From Paraspadella gotoi (taxonomy: Eukaryota; Chaetognatha): 64,000 nt of DNA. Within the stretch, counting starts at the first letter, position 1, and every line of letters starts with the position of its first letter. The translations under genes and the position numbers were made by a program. The notes under the pieces are model-generated. The model saw nothing but the letters and a program-made list of their open reading frames with translations, was not told the origin of the DNA and did no database searches. The DNA lies in the NCBI GenBank assembly GCA_051294375.1, contig CM119266.1, forward strand, positions 1,555,554 through 1,619,553, written 5' to 3'. Of the stretch, positions 27,236 through 39,629 are shown one piece after another.

Positions 27236-28725
27236 AAGAGATAAGGCGTTTAACTCAGAACCAGTTTTTGATCGAATCAATTCTCCTAATCTTTTTCGCG
27301 TAAAAGGTTAAAGAATTCCAAATTAATAAATTTAAATTAATTAATTAATTTAAATGCAGAAAGAGAAAAAAAGGAATAAATCTAAAAGGAAGAGTTACAT
27401 TGAAATATCTTATATCAACGATAATTTTTTTTTTTTTATAAATCATAAAACCTCAAATATGTCTCTAATTCTAATCCACCTTTCAATTGGTTTTAAAGAG
27501 TTATTTAGACTTTAAATAATATGATGTTGAAAATATCAATTGTGTATATGTTTTATTCGTAGAATATGTAATTTTGAAATACAAAGCAGAGAGAAAAAAA
27601 TATTGTGGTTACAAAATTTTATAATATGTTTTCTTGAGGAAGAAAACATGGTTTCTAAATTCCTAAACTAGTAAAAAAATATTTGGTAGACATCATTGCA
27701 TCCTAAGCGAGTGTACACTGGGTACGTACATTCGTAAACTCTCCCAACTATTCCATCCATATTACTTGAATCACGTACATAACCTAAGTGTTGATACGAC
27801 AAGTCAAGCTACAATTATCAGAATCTGTCAAAGGATTATAGGAGTTATAAAGAATTTATAAAAATGTATGAAAAAAAACTATTATTGTTATTATTAAAAT
27901 TTGCTCATAAATTTGTCTCTCTCTCTCCATTTTTCTGTCTGGGAATCTCTCTTCGCTCGTCTTCCAGTCGCGCCCTCTGCTCCCGGAGAGTCTTTCAAAG
28001 ACAAGCGTCATGAACAAAAGTCAACGAATGTCAACTTGACACGAAATGGACCCGGGGTTCTTGATGCCGCGTGATATTTCCAACTTTCAAGTGCATCTCA
28101 GACGGGGATGACGAATTAAGATTATGATATTTCTATCATATCTTTCCATGTTAAGTCAAACATAAATCGTTTTATTCATTTTTAATGATGAGGTCAGGCC
28201 GAGTCTAGCCTAAGGTATGTAACTTTAAATTTTAAATTTTGAAACTAATAATAAGGCTTTTAATTTGTCAAGTTCTGTCATCGTCTGATCTCACCTGATC
28301 CGAGGATTAGATTTAGTGTAAGATCATTTTGGTCGTCATCGTTTTCAAAAAAATAAATGTTAAAAGGCAATTTTACAAAATAGCATAAAAGCTTACGTAA
28401 ATCAGAGTGGCAACGAATCCTATCGATTAATCTAATGTACAACTTGTACATTATAAAGCATTAAACGGCCGCAATGTCTTATAAACCGACTCCAGACACC
28501 AGGAGCCAGACAGGTCATAGTCCGGTCATAGACAGTGATTTCACGTACTGACGCAAGTGAGAAGGCGACACGTTCAACGGTCAAGAGCCGAGGCTTATCT
28601 TCACATGTTCCTTCACCTATTTAATTTCCTCCTTCACATTAATGTCTACATTTTCTTCCACGACTCTCTTCTTGCACGCTCACTCATTGTAAAACTTTGA
28701 AAAAAAAAGAGAAAGCCGAGTGAAA
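26349..28725. other. intergenic, SNX promoter side to EF-hand gene
   Basis: AT-rich with no reading frame worth reporting. (CT)n occupies 27148-27231. The stretch from 28500 to 28725 probably contains the promoter and 5' UTR of the EF-hand gene. Confidence 0.5.
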
Positions 28726-29831
28726 ATGAAATTCTTTTTGGTTTTTGCCTTTTGCGCCTCGGTGTTCGTTTTGGCCAACGGGTAAGATTTTATGACGGTG
28801 GGTTACATATGTAGTAATGGCAAATTACATACATAAGCAGTCTGGTCAATTTTTATAAGTTCCTAGGATTTAGTTTGATACAGTTTTAGAATACTTGAAA
28901 AGTAATGGATTATTTTTTTTTACATTGATTTTGTAACGATAATTCTAATATTTTAATTTGTTTAGAAAAATTAGTATTACAACATCTAAGCGTAAATTTA
29001 AGTAAGAAGTTTTTGTTATTTATTTTCAAAAATGTAGTAGACGCTGATGAAGGCTTGAAACATTACAAGCCGAAACATGTCCGTATCTGAACAAATAAAA
29101 ATTCGTTGCACAATTCAATAAAACTTTAATTTTCTCCTAAGTAAGACGTTTAAATACTGGGCTGTCGAAAATACAAACCTGTAATTGTATACATGTATGC
29201 ATGTATAGTATCGAGACAAATAAAAAATTATCGCATTAAAAATTATGAAATTATAGTACATGAAAAGTTTTAAGAAAATAGTTTGTTGCTCAAAGAGAAT
29301 GGAAAACGCAAACAAACAAAAATGTTTAAGTTAAATATTTCATTTATTTGTTTATTTGACTTCAGAACTCCCCCAGAAGTAAGGCCGAACGTTTTTCGCC
29401 AAAATGGAACACGGAGGCAATCAATATGTGACTCAAGGAGAAATGGACAAGTTCGTAGGAGATCAGCAAATCAAAGTCAACAATCAATCATCAAATAATA
29501 TATCAATCAATCGATTTAATAAAAGTTACAATCAATCACGAATAAAATACAATGCGTCAATTATATTTATTTGAATTAACACAAGCGTTAGGTTTAACCT
29601 TTCGCTTTTTCCTGGATGTTAACTATATTAAGTTCTTAGATAATAAATAATAAAGTATTTTTTTCGCGCATTTCTGTTGTGCTCCATTCAACAAGTTATT
29701 TCAGCGTCTCTTAAACTTTAAACCAGTTTCGCGACGAGCTTCGATATGAACAACGACGGGGATGTTACGGTCGACGAATTTATAGTTCAAGCGAAAAGCT
29801 TGGGTTTGACCGACGACGAGGTGAGACTCCT

Positions 29832-29872
<41 letters not shown>

Positions 29873-30153
29873 GCTCACTTTCCTCAACATTTGTTCTTTG
29901 TCCTTTTAGTCTCCAATTGCCCGTATTTGACTTTCTCTCTCCCTTTTCTCTCTCTCTCTCTCTCTCTTTCCCTCTCTCTCTCTCTTCCTCTCCCCACCAG
30001 GCCGACGCTCTCGAAGACAAGATAAATGACAACGACGACAACTTCATCACTCAATCTGAGATCGAATCCACTTTTAACAAAATCGACGATCAAGATTCCG
30101 ACGATGAACAGATCACCTGGCCAGAATTCAGTGAACTTTGGGACGACATTTAA
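28726..30153 (+). CDS. secreted multi-EF-hand calcium-binding protein
   Basis: Exon 1 (28726-28781) encodes MKFFLVFAFCASVFVLAN, a signal peptide, and ends at a GTAAGA donor. Exon 2, about 29380-29470, encodes a helix-loop-helix-like stretch FFAKMEHGGNQYVTQGEMDKF. Exon 3 (29726-29821) encodes FDMNNDGDVTVDEF, a canonical 12-residue EF loop. Exon 4 (30001-30153) encodes NDNDDNFITQSE, a second acceptable loop, and DDQDSDDEQITWPEF, which is one residue too long and probably non-canonical. The order of EF hands and the signal peptide suggest an extracellular or ER-lumen calcium binder. The phase between exons 1, 2 and 3 is not consistent, so exon 2 borders are uncertain. (CT)n precedes the exon 4 acceptor. 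No family name is assigned. Confidence 0.82.
29036..29092 (+). ncRNA. candidate hammerhead ribozyme in EF-hand gene intron 1
   Basis: The core CTGATGA at 29044-29050 is followed by a hairpin GGCTTG (29052-29057) / CAAGCC (29066-29071), then GAAAC at 29072-29076. AC-AT-GT then forms a minimal stem III ahead of the C at 29081, the expected cleavage position. ACG before the core pairs with CGT after it as stem I. One extra A sits between CTGATGA and stem II. Penelope-like retroelements carry such minimal-stem-III hammerheads. No activity is claimed. Confidence 0.6.
29838..29872 (+). repeat. (CT)n in EF-hand intron 3
   Basis: CT run soon after the exon 3 donor. A second, interrupted run at 29935-29995 leads into the exon 4 acceptor. 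Confidence 0.85.
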
Positions 30154-32064
30154 TTGGACAACAGTAGCGCCTCTTTCGGAAGGGGGGGGAAGAAAGTTTG
30201 AGCAGGGAGGGGCTGACTCTTTTGTTTAGGTGATACGTCTGAATCGTAACGTTGTTAAATTTATTTTTGAATACCTCATTTTTGTACCATAAAGGTTTCA
30301 TTCAGAGAACTACCGCCACAAGAACGAGATCGTGTACAGAAAAAAAAAAAGCTGGATTGAATTAGTATTTTATTTAAATGGAGGTTTAACTATTATTATT
30401 AGAAAGTGAATTTAAATATTAAAACTAGAATTATTGGAAATATTAACATGATGTTACCTCATTTGGCCAGTAAGGGTCATACTCCAGATGAGAGGGGGCG
30501 AGCGAGATCTGCTAGATCATCTCCTAGGAAAAATAAAAGAAGCAATTTTTTGAAGCGATACGCAGCGGCCAACTTTTCATATATCTGTATGTAGTATAGA
30601 ATGCAATAATTTTTTCGTTTGGATTAGTGATACATTTTTTATATACGAAGCTAAGAGTGAGTTGGAATTGTCCAAAAAATCGTAAAGAACGTTACGTGAG
30701 CTGTAGTATTTTAATACTGAGTAATTTTATACTGACGTCATGAATCCTCATCTGATCTGAATGCATTAGGACGGTTCAGCAATCAGCATACTAAATCCTT
30801 CAAACATTCCCAGTCACATTGTTCATAGGTATATATTGAATAATATGATTGCCTTCTTGCATAGAATAGAAAGAATCGTCCTGCGCAATTTGCTCCAGAC
30901 TCCTTACAGTGGTGGGGCATCAGCGGAGACTATCAATAAGAGTATGCCGAAGGGATAAGACGCGCTCGATGGCGAAAATAGACCCCAATGAGCCCTCATG
31001 ACCTGACCACACGACCAAATTTAGTGCGGAAAACGGGTTAATTTCGGTTTATAGAAATTACGCATGGATGGGGAATTAACGCTCTGGTTAACGAAATTTA
31101 AATAAATTCGCTACTTGGGGAAGCTTTTGGCGCCGAATGATCGGGTTTCTGACTGGAGATTTTTTTTATGCGAGCTCCTAAATTTGAACTTTCGTCTATA
31201 TTCAGCAGTGGTTGTTAAAGATTAAATAAAAACAGCCAAAAAAAAAAGATGGAATTCGACAATTAAAAGTAGGATTCAAAATAGCATTAAAATAGATTAA
31301 ACTGGAAGCCAGGAAATTGATTTAAAGATGTCGGATTTCGACTAAAAAACTTTTGTGAAATTCGAATTTTCGCACTCGCCGATTGGTCTCTTTGGAAATT
31401 TCTTTCATTTTTCCCTGCGGACTCAGATTAAACTTTGGCCTCTTCTTTCAAGACCTGGAAGCAGGAGTTTCAAGGTGGAGGGGCATGGTCCGCTGATCTT
31501 TGAGTGTCCTGCCTGCCTGCTCTCCTCTCTATTCTGCGTCAGAAATCGCGGCCTCGGCCGTTTCGCATGGTGCAAAGCTCCTCCAACGGTCTGGTCCTTG
31601 CATCGCCAGTCTGTCGGTCTCTTTTGCGCGCTTCAAACGCCGATTTCCCAGGCTCTGGATGGGCCGACGATTCGCGGCCGTCGTCTTTGCCGTGCCGTGC
31701 TTGGCAGTGGCGTCGATGTCTCGGACCGCTCCGGAATTGATCGATCCTAGGCGGAGCACTGCCCTTAGCGCCTGCCGCGCGAGCGACGCATCGTGATGGC
31801 TGGCCGGATCATGCATCTCGAAGGCGGGTGAAAATTTGGTGTGTCTAATTTTTTGCAACCAACAATAGTCGTATTTAATATTGAATACAGCCAGCGGAAG
31901 GTGGCAATGGTAATCGATGTTAAGTAAGTGAGACAGAGATTTCAAGTATGAAACCAAAGTGGGAGATTTTTATTCTCATGAATATAGACCATGAAGACAG
32001 TGTATAGGTCCTCTGTTAAGGCTAGGACCATGCAAAGCTTTTAATCAAGATATGATTTTTTTAA

Positions 32065-32420
32065 GGTGCTGCGGCCGCGAGTAGCTCGCGGAGGCAAAAA
32101 ATCTATAAAGAATACTTTTCATGTCGGTCGGTCTGTCGGTAATGTCCCATTGGGCGCCGTCGGCCCTAGTCCTTACCTTAACATTAAAAATGCTCATAAC
32201 TTAGCATAAGTTGGTTGCTGGCGAGTGGCTGCAGTTGATTAAGGAAGGGAAATCCTCAAACTTAATGTGAACTAACTAGGCGGTCCTGCTATCAGGATAA
32301 TGCCCTAAGAATTAAAGAAAAAAGGAAACAAAGAGACGGAATTCGTATGCAGTGCGTGGGGATAAAGAAATTTATTGTTTTCATGTCAGGTCTAATGTCA
32401 TTTGCAATGGTTATGTCATG
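32065..32420 (+). repeat. diverged R2 repeat
   Basis: Retains the gcgagtagctcgcgga palindrome core, the GTCGGTCGGTCTGTCGGT array, cattaaaaatgctcataa and aaacttaatg...ctaggcgg, in the same order as 49805-50060. Confidence 0.55.
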
Positions 32421-32629
32421 TCAGGAAAAATAACAGGCGTGATAAGGACAGTCACTGCGCAAGCGCAACACATTTTCAAGTTTTAAGCGTATCTTAGTTT
32501 CTTAAAATCACATAACTGGAAAGATACTCGGCTTCCAAATAAAATTCAACGTCAACAAACAATAAATATTAAATTATCCAAGTGTAGACGTGAGAGACAG
32601 TAATTATTGATTAAGTGTATATAGTGACT

Positions 32630-32860
32630 AAGAACCGTTTCAAATATAAGATAGCATTCCTGAGCTTCGGATACGGCTGAACACCGGTTACATGAAGCGG
32701 GTTAGCGCCCCGTCACACTCTAAAACTAGCCAGACAAGACCAGCGCAAGGGCATAAGAACACCCGGGAACTTTATGGGTTGGAGGAGGCGAATAGACTTT
32801 GAGCCATCCGGAACCACCAATGGCCGTCTATCACAAACTTGCGAACGGTGACATGATTAA
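32630..32860 (+). repeat. R1 dispersed repeat
   Basis: Shares agcttcgga-acggctg, cgggttagcgccccgtc, gggttggaggaggcgaat and caccaatggccg with 2625-2830 and 38405-38500. Confidence 0.6.
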
Positions 32861-34118
32861 CGACTGGTCGCCCTACATAACGAACAACAACTTGTGCCTC
32901 TAACCGTTTAAGACAAGCAGACGACGCGTTATCCATCCATCTAATCTGGCCGCCTATACGAGCGAGTCCGGCTGCTATGGTACAGAATCACGAGGCGTAG
33001 CCTTGCAATCGTATGCCATCGCCTATCACGCGTACGAAAAGGCAGCGACGCTGCTGCTCGGCCATCGCCATGCGGCTATCGCCAGCGGCGAAACGGCAAA
33101 CGCTTGACCACCAAAGCTGAACGCGGAGAGGTTATAATTGGACGATCAGATGTCGTCGTTGATGCGTCATGGGAGTGAGGAGCCACGAAAGCGACACTCA
33201 TAGTGGGGGAGCCGCGGATTTTGTGATGGATGAAAATCGGATTAATATGAGTGGGCTGGTGTCAGTTTTAGAATGTGAACTACGTAATAATAAAAGCAGG
33301 AAAGTTAAAGGACTGAGGAAATAGTAATACTATAAGTATATTATATCTTAGTACTTATTTAAGTTATTATTGTTAATCTTTTTTTGTGTACACTTTACAC
33401 GCAATCATATATAAATTTTTTTTTTTACACGCTTATATTAAAATGATTACTATTATTTAGATTTCTAAATTAAAATGTTTTTAACTTTAATTATCGTGCA
33501 ATCATTGCTTGTTTAGATATTTGTATTATACTATTACATTTTTCTGCACATCGTGATACGCAATACTAGGAACTTCTTGTTACGCGGAGCGCCTATCCGC
33601 ACCCTCTCATAAGCTAGCGTACATGTGCCCCAGACCGCCGATCTATCAAATATCGGCGCCACACATAACGCTAGCGAGCAAGTCCAACGGGATCATCGCT
33701 TCAATAACGCCGGATGAAGAAGTCACAACAAACGGTAAAGAGATAAACATCGCAAATGGGAAAAAGCTGCAGATAAAAAGTACCGCCTTCCCAGCCCATC
33801 AATAAGGGGCTGAGCACGGCTCGATCAAGAGAGGGTGAGGAAAGTGTTGAGGTATATTAAGCTTAATAAATAAGAGAGTAAATATAAGAAATAAATATCA
33901 TAAGTAAAAATAGAATAGATAAATAAAGAAAAAAAATTAAATAATAAAATTTTTGTTTGCATTTGAGACTATTATCTGATAAATGTCTGGGTGCCAAGGT
34001 GGGTGACATGGCGGTTTTTGGTTAGTGAACTTGAGGACTATAGGACTTAAGAATTTACGCGAAAACTGACAAAGAAACTTGCAAATGTCATGTTCCGAGC
34101 GCTTTATTACGACTATAT

Positions 34119-34610
34119 TGTAGTTGTAAGCTATAGGTATGAAATAATGCCAGGTTTAATTTATGAAAATTGTTGAATGACGGCCTAGCAAGACGCGCAC
34201 GATAGAGAGAGAAAGAAGAGAAAAAAGACTAGAGGACGAAGTGACAAGAGAAAGTTATTTCTCTGTGTTTAGGTTTTGAGTATTATGGATAATCTATATC
34301 TGCCTCAACATTTAAATAGCGTTGAATCGGAGTAACAAAACATTCTTCGCGCACAGATCACTCTAATAAGAATTTCTTTAATGACGCTAATATCGTAGCA
34401 GTATTACAGCATAAGTTATTGAATCTTTGATTTGTTAGATTCGTGAGTAGCCGGGAACGCGTGTTTGCGTTTATTTCTCGCGGCTTTGGATTACGTCCGC
34501 GGTCGCTCTTTCCTGCGTCTTCGTCGTACATCGTGTTTCACGAAGGAAAACAAGCGGGTTTAATCTTCGCCGATTGTTTTTATTTCCTTTTTTTGATTGT
34601 GTTACTACAA
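34119..34610 (+). repeat. possible solo LTR
   Basis: A 492-bp stretch starts TGTAGT and ends ACTACA, a TG...CA border with 6-bp inverted ends extended by TAT/ATA. No second copy, primer-binding site or clear target duplication is visible, so this is weak. Confidence 0.25.
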
Positions 34611-35249
34611 TAAAAATGGAAACGCCGGCTGTTGTTAAAGATTGTAAAAAAAAAGTGCTTTTTCAAAACACAGTTGTTATACGCTTGTAAATAAATAAGA
34701 CATTTATTTAACGAACAACTACGTGCGTAATAGTTGCCTCTACTGGTCCATTATGTGAAAAAAGTGTAAAAAGGAAATTCAGACGTCGACGGACGTGATA
34801 TACGCGCACTTTCATGTTAAGAACGTTAGGCTGAGTGGTTTAAATAATGTAAATTTAAATGGAATAGTATTGTTTTTCGTGCCGCCCTGCCTTTTGTGTT
34901 TCGAAGAAGATAATAGGAGGGTGCGAGAACGAGGCATTCGTCTTTGCTTTATGAATCAGACCGTCTGGGCAGGTTGAAAAATGGGCAGTGAGAGACTGCC
35001 GCTTGTCCTCGGAATGTTGCAGGACCAAGGGCTACGTTGCCAAGCGCAAAATGATAGGCGACTGGGAAAATGAGACAAACTCAGCGAAATTCTTTAAAAT
35101 TGTTTAGCAAAGAGAAAAATATGACGGTAGATGCGTGATATTTGTGTTTTGATCGGTGATTCGGGCCTTCAGATTTTGTCAACGTGCCTCTATGTTTGAT
35201 TTAATGTTTCTCTCACCGACGGTTCTTCTGCCGTCTCCCGCTAGGTTGC

Positions 35250-36215
35250 GAGGAAGGGGGTGCTTTCACAAATCCGAAATCAAAAGTCAATTAAAGAAGT
35301 CAATTAAAAGTCGAGGAGGGGGTTCTTTCACAAAGTCCGAAATCAAAAGTCGAATTAAAAAAGCCGTCAAACTTAAATTTAAATTTTCATAACAAAAAAA
35401 GAAAATGTTTCGCCGCCCCGAAGTTTAATATCGGGCCGCCGCAATTTCGTCGTGCAAACTTTTTCCAGCGGCAGTGTGACGAGTTATCCGCTGCTCCGCG
35501 GCGTGTGCACGAGCAGGTGCGCTGGCACTGCGGCGTCATGCGCGTCTATCCCCTGCCGACATATCGGCAACAGTATAGTATATTCTCGCGGGCGCCCGAC
35601 AGTACTGCTGTCTCAAGCGTCCCTCAGGCGCGCATTCCACCGCTATCCGCAGCGCGAAGTTCCGGCCGCTTAAGCCCCTCGTCCACCGATGCCCTCCACG
35701 AGTCAGACTTGGGAAAGCTCTCAAATCTATTGCCCGTGCCCTTCTCAGGCCATCGGCTTACAAACAGCCAACACCAGGCGGCGCACATTGGAAAAGAGGC
35801 AGCGCAAGCGCGCTGGGCAGAAATTGGCCTACTATCGCCGCGAGTTCACCAATACCGCTTCGGTGCCATCAGACGACCCGGAAGTTGGCAGAAGAAAGGC
35901 CCTGCGCGGAACGAGGGGATCACCCGCGGCTCGCAGCAGTATCACCCGTTGGGGCTCGATTACGAAAGGGACAAGCGGCGCATCAGTTGCTATTTTGTCG
36001 CGGAACACGAAAATTGGGATGTGGAAGAAACTGACGAGGTCCCGTCATTGAGCGGGAAAAGATATACTTACACGACCGAACGCTCATGGTAGCAAGGTCA
36101 GGTACTGGTGAGCTGAAGGAATGACTGGAATGAAGGAAATAAAAGGTGAATAAAAAGGAGAGAAATGAATTGAAAAGCGCGAAATTGAAAGAACCCCCCC
36201 CCCTCCTCGACCTAC
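35250..36215. repeat. segment bounded by inverted GTCGAGGAGGGGG motif
   Basis: A 70-bp unit (ggtgctttcacaaatccgaaatcaaaagtc...) is duplicated in tandem at 35260-35370. Its GTCGAGGAGGGGG-TTCTTTCA part recurs inverted at about 36184-36212, bracketing the GC-rich island. Confidence 0.4.
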
Positions 36216-36976
36216 GCGGAGAGGGAGAGAGACTCGGGAGAGAAACTGGATCTAAAGAAGGACCGCGCAACTGGCGCCGTAAGTTTATAATATGAATAGT
36301 TTCTGTATGCCTGGCTATGAAAACGTCTTGATGTTTTAATGTAACCTTAATAAAATAATCAAAGCATATAGATATTCAGCTGTTCTTACCGGCGACAATT
36401 GTAATATCTATATGAAATATTCAACAGTAAAATAATCATACTATATAATCACAATTATCGCAAAGGAAAAAAGTAATTAAGACGCAATAGATCACAAAGT
36501 ATCTAATCGGCTCTTTCTTATATCCATTCCAAAACGTGAAGATGAGAAATGTTTACGCTTTTATACAATAATTAAAGTGCTTTTGTTTACATTGCAGCTG
36601 TCTATTTCTGCTAGCCCGACGGACAGACAGACAACGATGAGCGCCCGATTGACGGAAGGGCGTATTGGGATTAGATGTAAGACAAGATGCAACGGACTTT
36701 TACAGAATTAATTAAAAAGGCAGAATAAACAAATTGAGAAAATAATCAATTAAAGAAAAATTATTTCAAAAAATAATATTTTCATAAAATAGAATTAGGA
36801 AATCTTGGCCTGATAGATGTAAATGAACTGAAGAAGGAATGAATATAGGATGAATTGAGAAAAAGAATGAATTGATCTTGAATATATTGAGGGTTAGAAG
36901 ACAATAAATGATAAAAGCTTCAAATACAATTGTCACATCATGAAAGTGCCACATCTTCTTTTGCTTTCTCCCCCAG

Positions 36977-39629
36977 GATTCGAATCCGCGATGCTCGAAG
37001 TCATGGACGATCAGATCGAGAATTTGACGAGGATCTCGACGAGACACGCGGCCTTGGATCCTTCAGGACGGAAGTTGGTCAAGGAGCTCCCCAATGAGAT
37101 GTACAAGTGGGCGATGGAGAGCGTAGGAACGGTGCTGTTCGAGACGAGGTTGGGATGCCTTCAAGATCCCGTGCCAGAGAAAGTCCAGGTGCTCGGATTG
37201 GAACTGCTGAAATTCCTTTACCGACCGGCACAGTTTTGTATTCCTGGTTCGATTCTCATATCGGTTATTTATACGTTAAACTTAAACAATAATGTTAAAT
37301 TAAAAATAATAATATAAAAGCTATCACATCTTAAGGGCTAATGACAATGTTATCCCCTCTCTGACATCCATCTCCAGTCCTTCATTGACGCCATCGCCGA
37401 CATGTTCGCCACCACGATGGCGACGACGATCCTCTTCCCTCTCCAAAAAAGACTCGGGACGCACTTCGTGAAGCGTCACTTCGCCGCTTGGGACGCCATC
37501 TTCGCCTTTGTCGCCGAAGTCGTCGCCAAGAGAAAGGACGAGCTCATTGAGAAGTCCAAACACATCCCTGTCTCCAAGAGCGAAGGCGCCGTGCTCACTT
37601 ACCTTCTTCTGGAAGAGACGTTGGACGATGAGGAGGTCCGTCCTGTTCGTATTTTCGTTTTTCCAGGTCTGTTCCACACCTAGCGATTGAAAAGAATTTT
37701 TTTACCGGGGATTTTGATACGTAATATACAGCTTAAGGCGTAGTAAACCAGCTTCTCAATTATAACATTAATTAAAATTCTTTAAGTGGAGGAATACCAA
37801 CATTATACTAATAACATTTTAGTAATAAAAAATTATATAAAAATTTTAACAATTTACGCAGTCACGGCCTATTTATACATAGTACTATCATTAACACTAC
37901 TTAAAAATTTCAAAACAGTTTTTTTAATTTTTGCCAGATTGTGGTTCGTCATAAAAGATGATAAAAAGAAATATAACTGCTTTTTTGAAAAAATTTCCTT
38001 CATTAAGTGGGTCAAAATTAAAAAAAAGTACTATATTTATAGCTAGTGAAATTAAGCTTTTTTATATACTATGTAATTTTTTTAAATCTTTCCTAACCAC
38101 AATTATGAAAGATTTTTAAAAATGATCTTATATTTCTTTTATCACTTTTGACGAGAGGAATTTCAAATCTGCAATCAAAATTAAGACAAAAGCATTTTTG
38201 AAATTTTTTCGAATTTTATCAAGGATAGACTTATATAAATATAGCCTAACTGCGAAAATTAGAAAAACACACTAAAATTAATTTTTTTTATCCATGATTA
38301 ATATTCACTGATGGTATGTCTGTTCATAATTTGACATTTTAGAATTTTTCGTATGTAACCATTCGACTTTACTCGCCGGCCTTAAATAACATTACTTTGA
38401 GAAGTTTTCTTACATGGGTTAGGAGGCGAATGACTTGGCCTCCGGCACCAATGGCCGCTGATGAACGGTTAGTAGATTTTTGTCCACCATAGTGATGTGA
38501 TTATGATGTAAGAAACTTCTCAAAATTTTTTCAATCAATAAATTAAGCTAATTTACCTGCCCTTGACGACAACGGCCCTAACCCTCTTAGAAAATAATAC
38601 TATAGCAATAACCGGCAAGCTTTACAATCACAGACTTTCTCAAGTTTTTTTTCCAACGTTTGCAACGAAAACAAAATTATGATATTCAAATGCAAATTTT
38701 GACCGATTTTAATGAACATATCATCGACATATCATCTTGGTTCGCGTTTATGGTATATAACTCAATCCCAAGCAAGATTTACGCGCAACGTGACGGAGCT
38801 GCTCCTCGCGGGCGTCGACACAACCTCCACACCCTAGTGTGGACTCTCTACGAACTCGCCAATGAATCCTCAACAACTTCGTCGACTCGAGGAAGAGATC
38901 GAGAGGGTGATCCGGACGACCGCCTTCGGTCAAGGCCATTCACAAGATGCCTTTCTCAAGTGGTGCGTCAAAGAGACGTTCGAGGCTGTATCGGTGGTGC
39001 TTGAATCAAGTGAATTCACTGTGTAATTCGTTTGTGCCTGAATTGGACTGTTCTGTCTTGGTGACGTAAGAGCGGGAATCTTTCCCACTCTACTAGGCGA
39101 TTCTAATTTTCGCCACGTGTATGTGACAATGACAATGAGAACATCGGATGGAAGAAATAAAGTATTAATTACGTGTGAATTATATAATAAAATGAATAGT
39201 ATTATATGATCTAAGTTCAAATTTTTACCAACAAACGAATGAAATTTAATGTGCTAATTCGAGAGAATGAAAGTGACATAGAGCTGGACGGCTACTTGGT
39301 ACCCAAAAAAACCGTCTTGCTCCGTCAATTTCTACCGATGAGCAGAAATCCTCTCTTCTTCGACAACCCTAAGACCTTCGACCCGACCCGGTGGGATCGC
39401 GAGTCCGGCAAGGCCTTTCACCTTACTGCTCCGTGCCGTTCGGAGCGGGGCTTCGAAGCTGCAATCGGCAAGCGCATCGCCGAGATGGAGATGCAACCTG
39501 ATGTTGGCCCGGATCGTGCAAAGTTTCGACTTCGTCTGGTGGGATTTGCCGGATGTGAAGCCGATTTACCGGACGCTGCTCATTCCGCCGCCGGACAAAA
39601 CGATTCCCGTTGAATTCACAAGAAAATGA
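36977..39629 (+). CDS. cytochrome P450, mitochondrial-clan type, 3' half
   Basis: A heme monooxygenase. Exons recognised are 36977-37188, 37378-37635, about 38770-39010 and about 39255-39629. The first reads LPNEMYKWAMESVGTVLFET, characteristic of the CYP11/24/27 clan. The second reads SFIDAIADMFATTMATTILF. The third carries the I-helix NVTELLLAGVDTTS (oxygen-activation A-G-x-D-T-T) and the K-helix KETF followed by the Arg of E-x-x-R once indels are allowed. The fourth has FDPTRWDRE (PERF-like region), the heme loop PFGAGLRSC with the Cys ligand, then IGKRIAEMEM and the end TIPVEFTRK. At least five one-base shifts occur in the last two exons, two of them flanking the heme loop. Upstream exons (N-terminus, helices A-D) are not found. 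Pseudogene or error-rich sequence remains open. Confidence 0.85.
37733..38385 (+). mobile_element. TTAA-flanked MITE (copy 2) in P450 intron
   Basis: Begins TTAA-GGCGTAGTAAA and ends TTACTCGCCGGCC-TTAA. Left and right thirds align with the 336-bp copy at 11305, but this copy is 645 bp and has about 300 bp of extra internal AT-rich sequence, so copy 1 could be an internal deletion of it. Confidence 0.75.
38405..38500 (+). repeat. R1 repeat fragment in P450 intron
   Basis: gggttaggaggcgaatgact...caccaatggccgctgatgaa matches the right part of the R1 copies at 2625 and 32630. Confidence 0.6.

Larger units (their letters stand above)
30154..36976. other. gene-poor mosaic block
   Basis: Nearly 7 kb without a gene I can support. 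AT-rich sequence alternates with GC-rich islands at 31440-31840, 32680-33260, 33590-33810 and 35430-36060. The islands have several short open frames on both strands, but none matches a family I recognise; the longest is 195 codons at 35505-36092 (+). An R2-like fragment is at 32065-32420 and an R1 copy at 32630-32860. (CT)n microsatellites, common elsewhere, are almost absent. The N-terminal half of the downstream P450 is expected here but absent. Confidence 0.5.

Noticed and set aside
31529-31957. 142-codon minus-strand frame in a GC island
   Set aside because: No family recognised, Arg/Ala-rich composition typical of chance frames in GC-rich DNA, and plus-strand frames of similar length overlap it.
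33623-33805. 60-codon frame resembling the segment near a retroelement protease (NIANGKKLQIKSTA)
   Set aside because: Too short and lacks the catalytic D-S/T-G; no flanking gag or pol frames.
35505-36092. 195-codon plus-strand frame
   Set aside because: Competing open frames on the same strand and no domain; the surrounding island looks like decayed repeat sequence.
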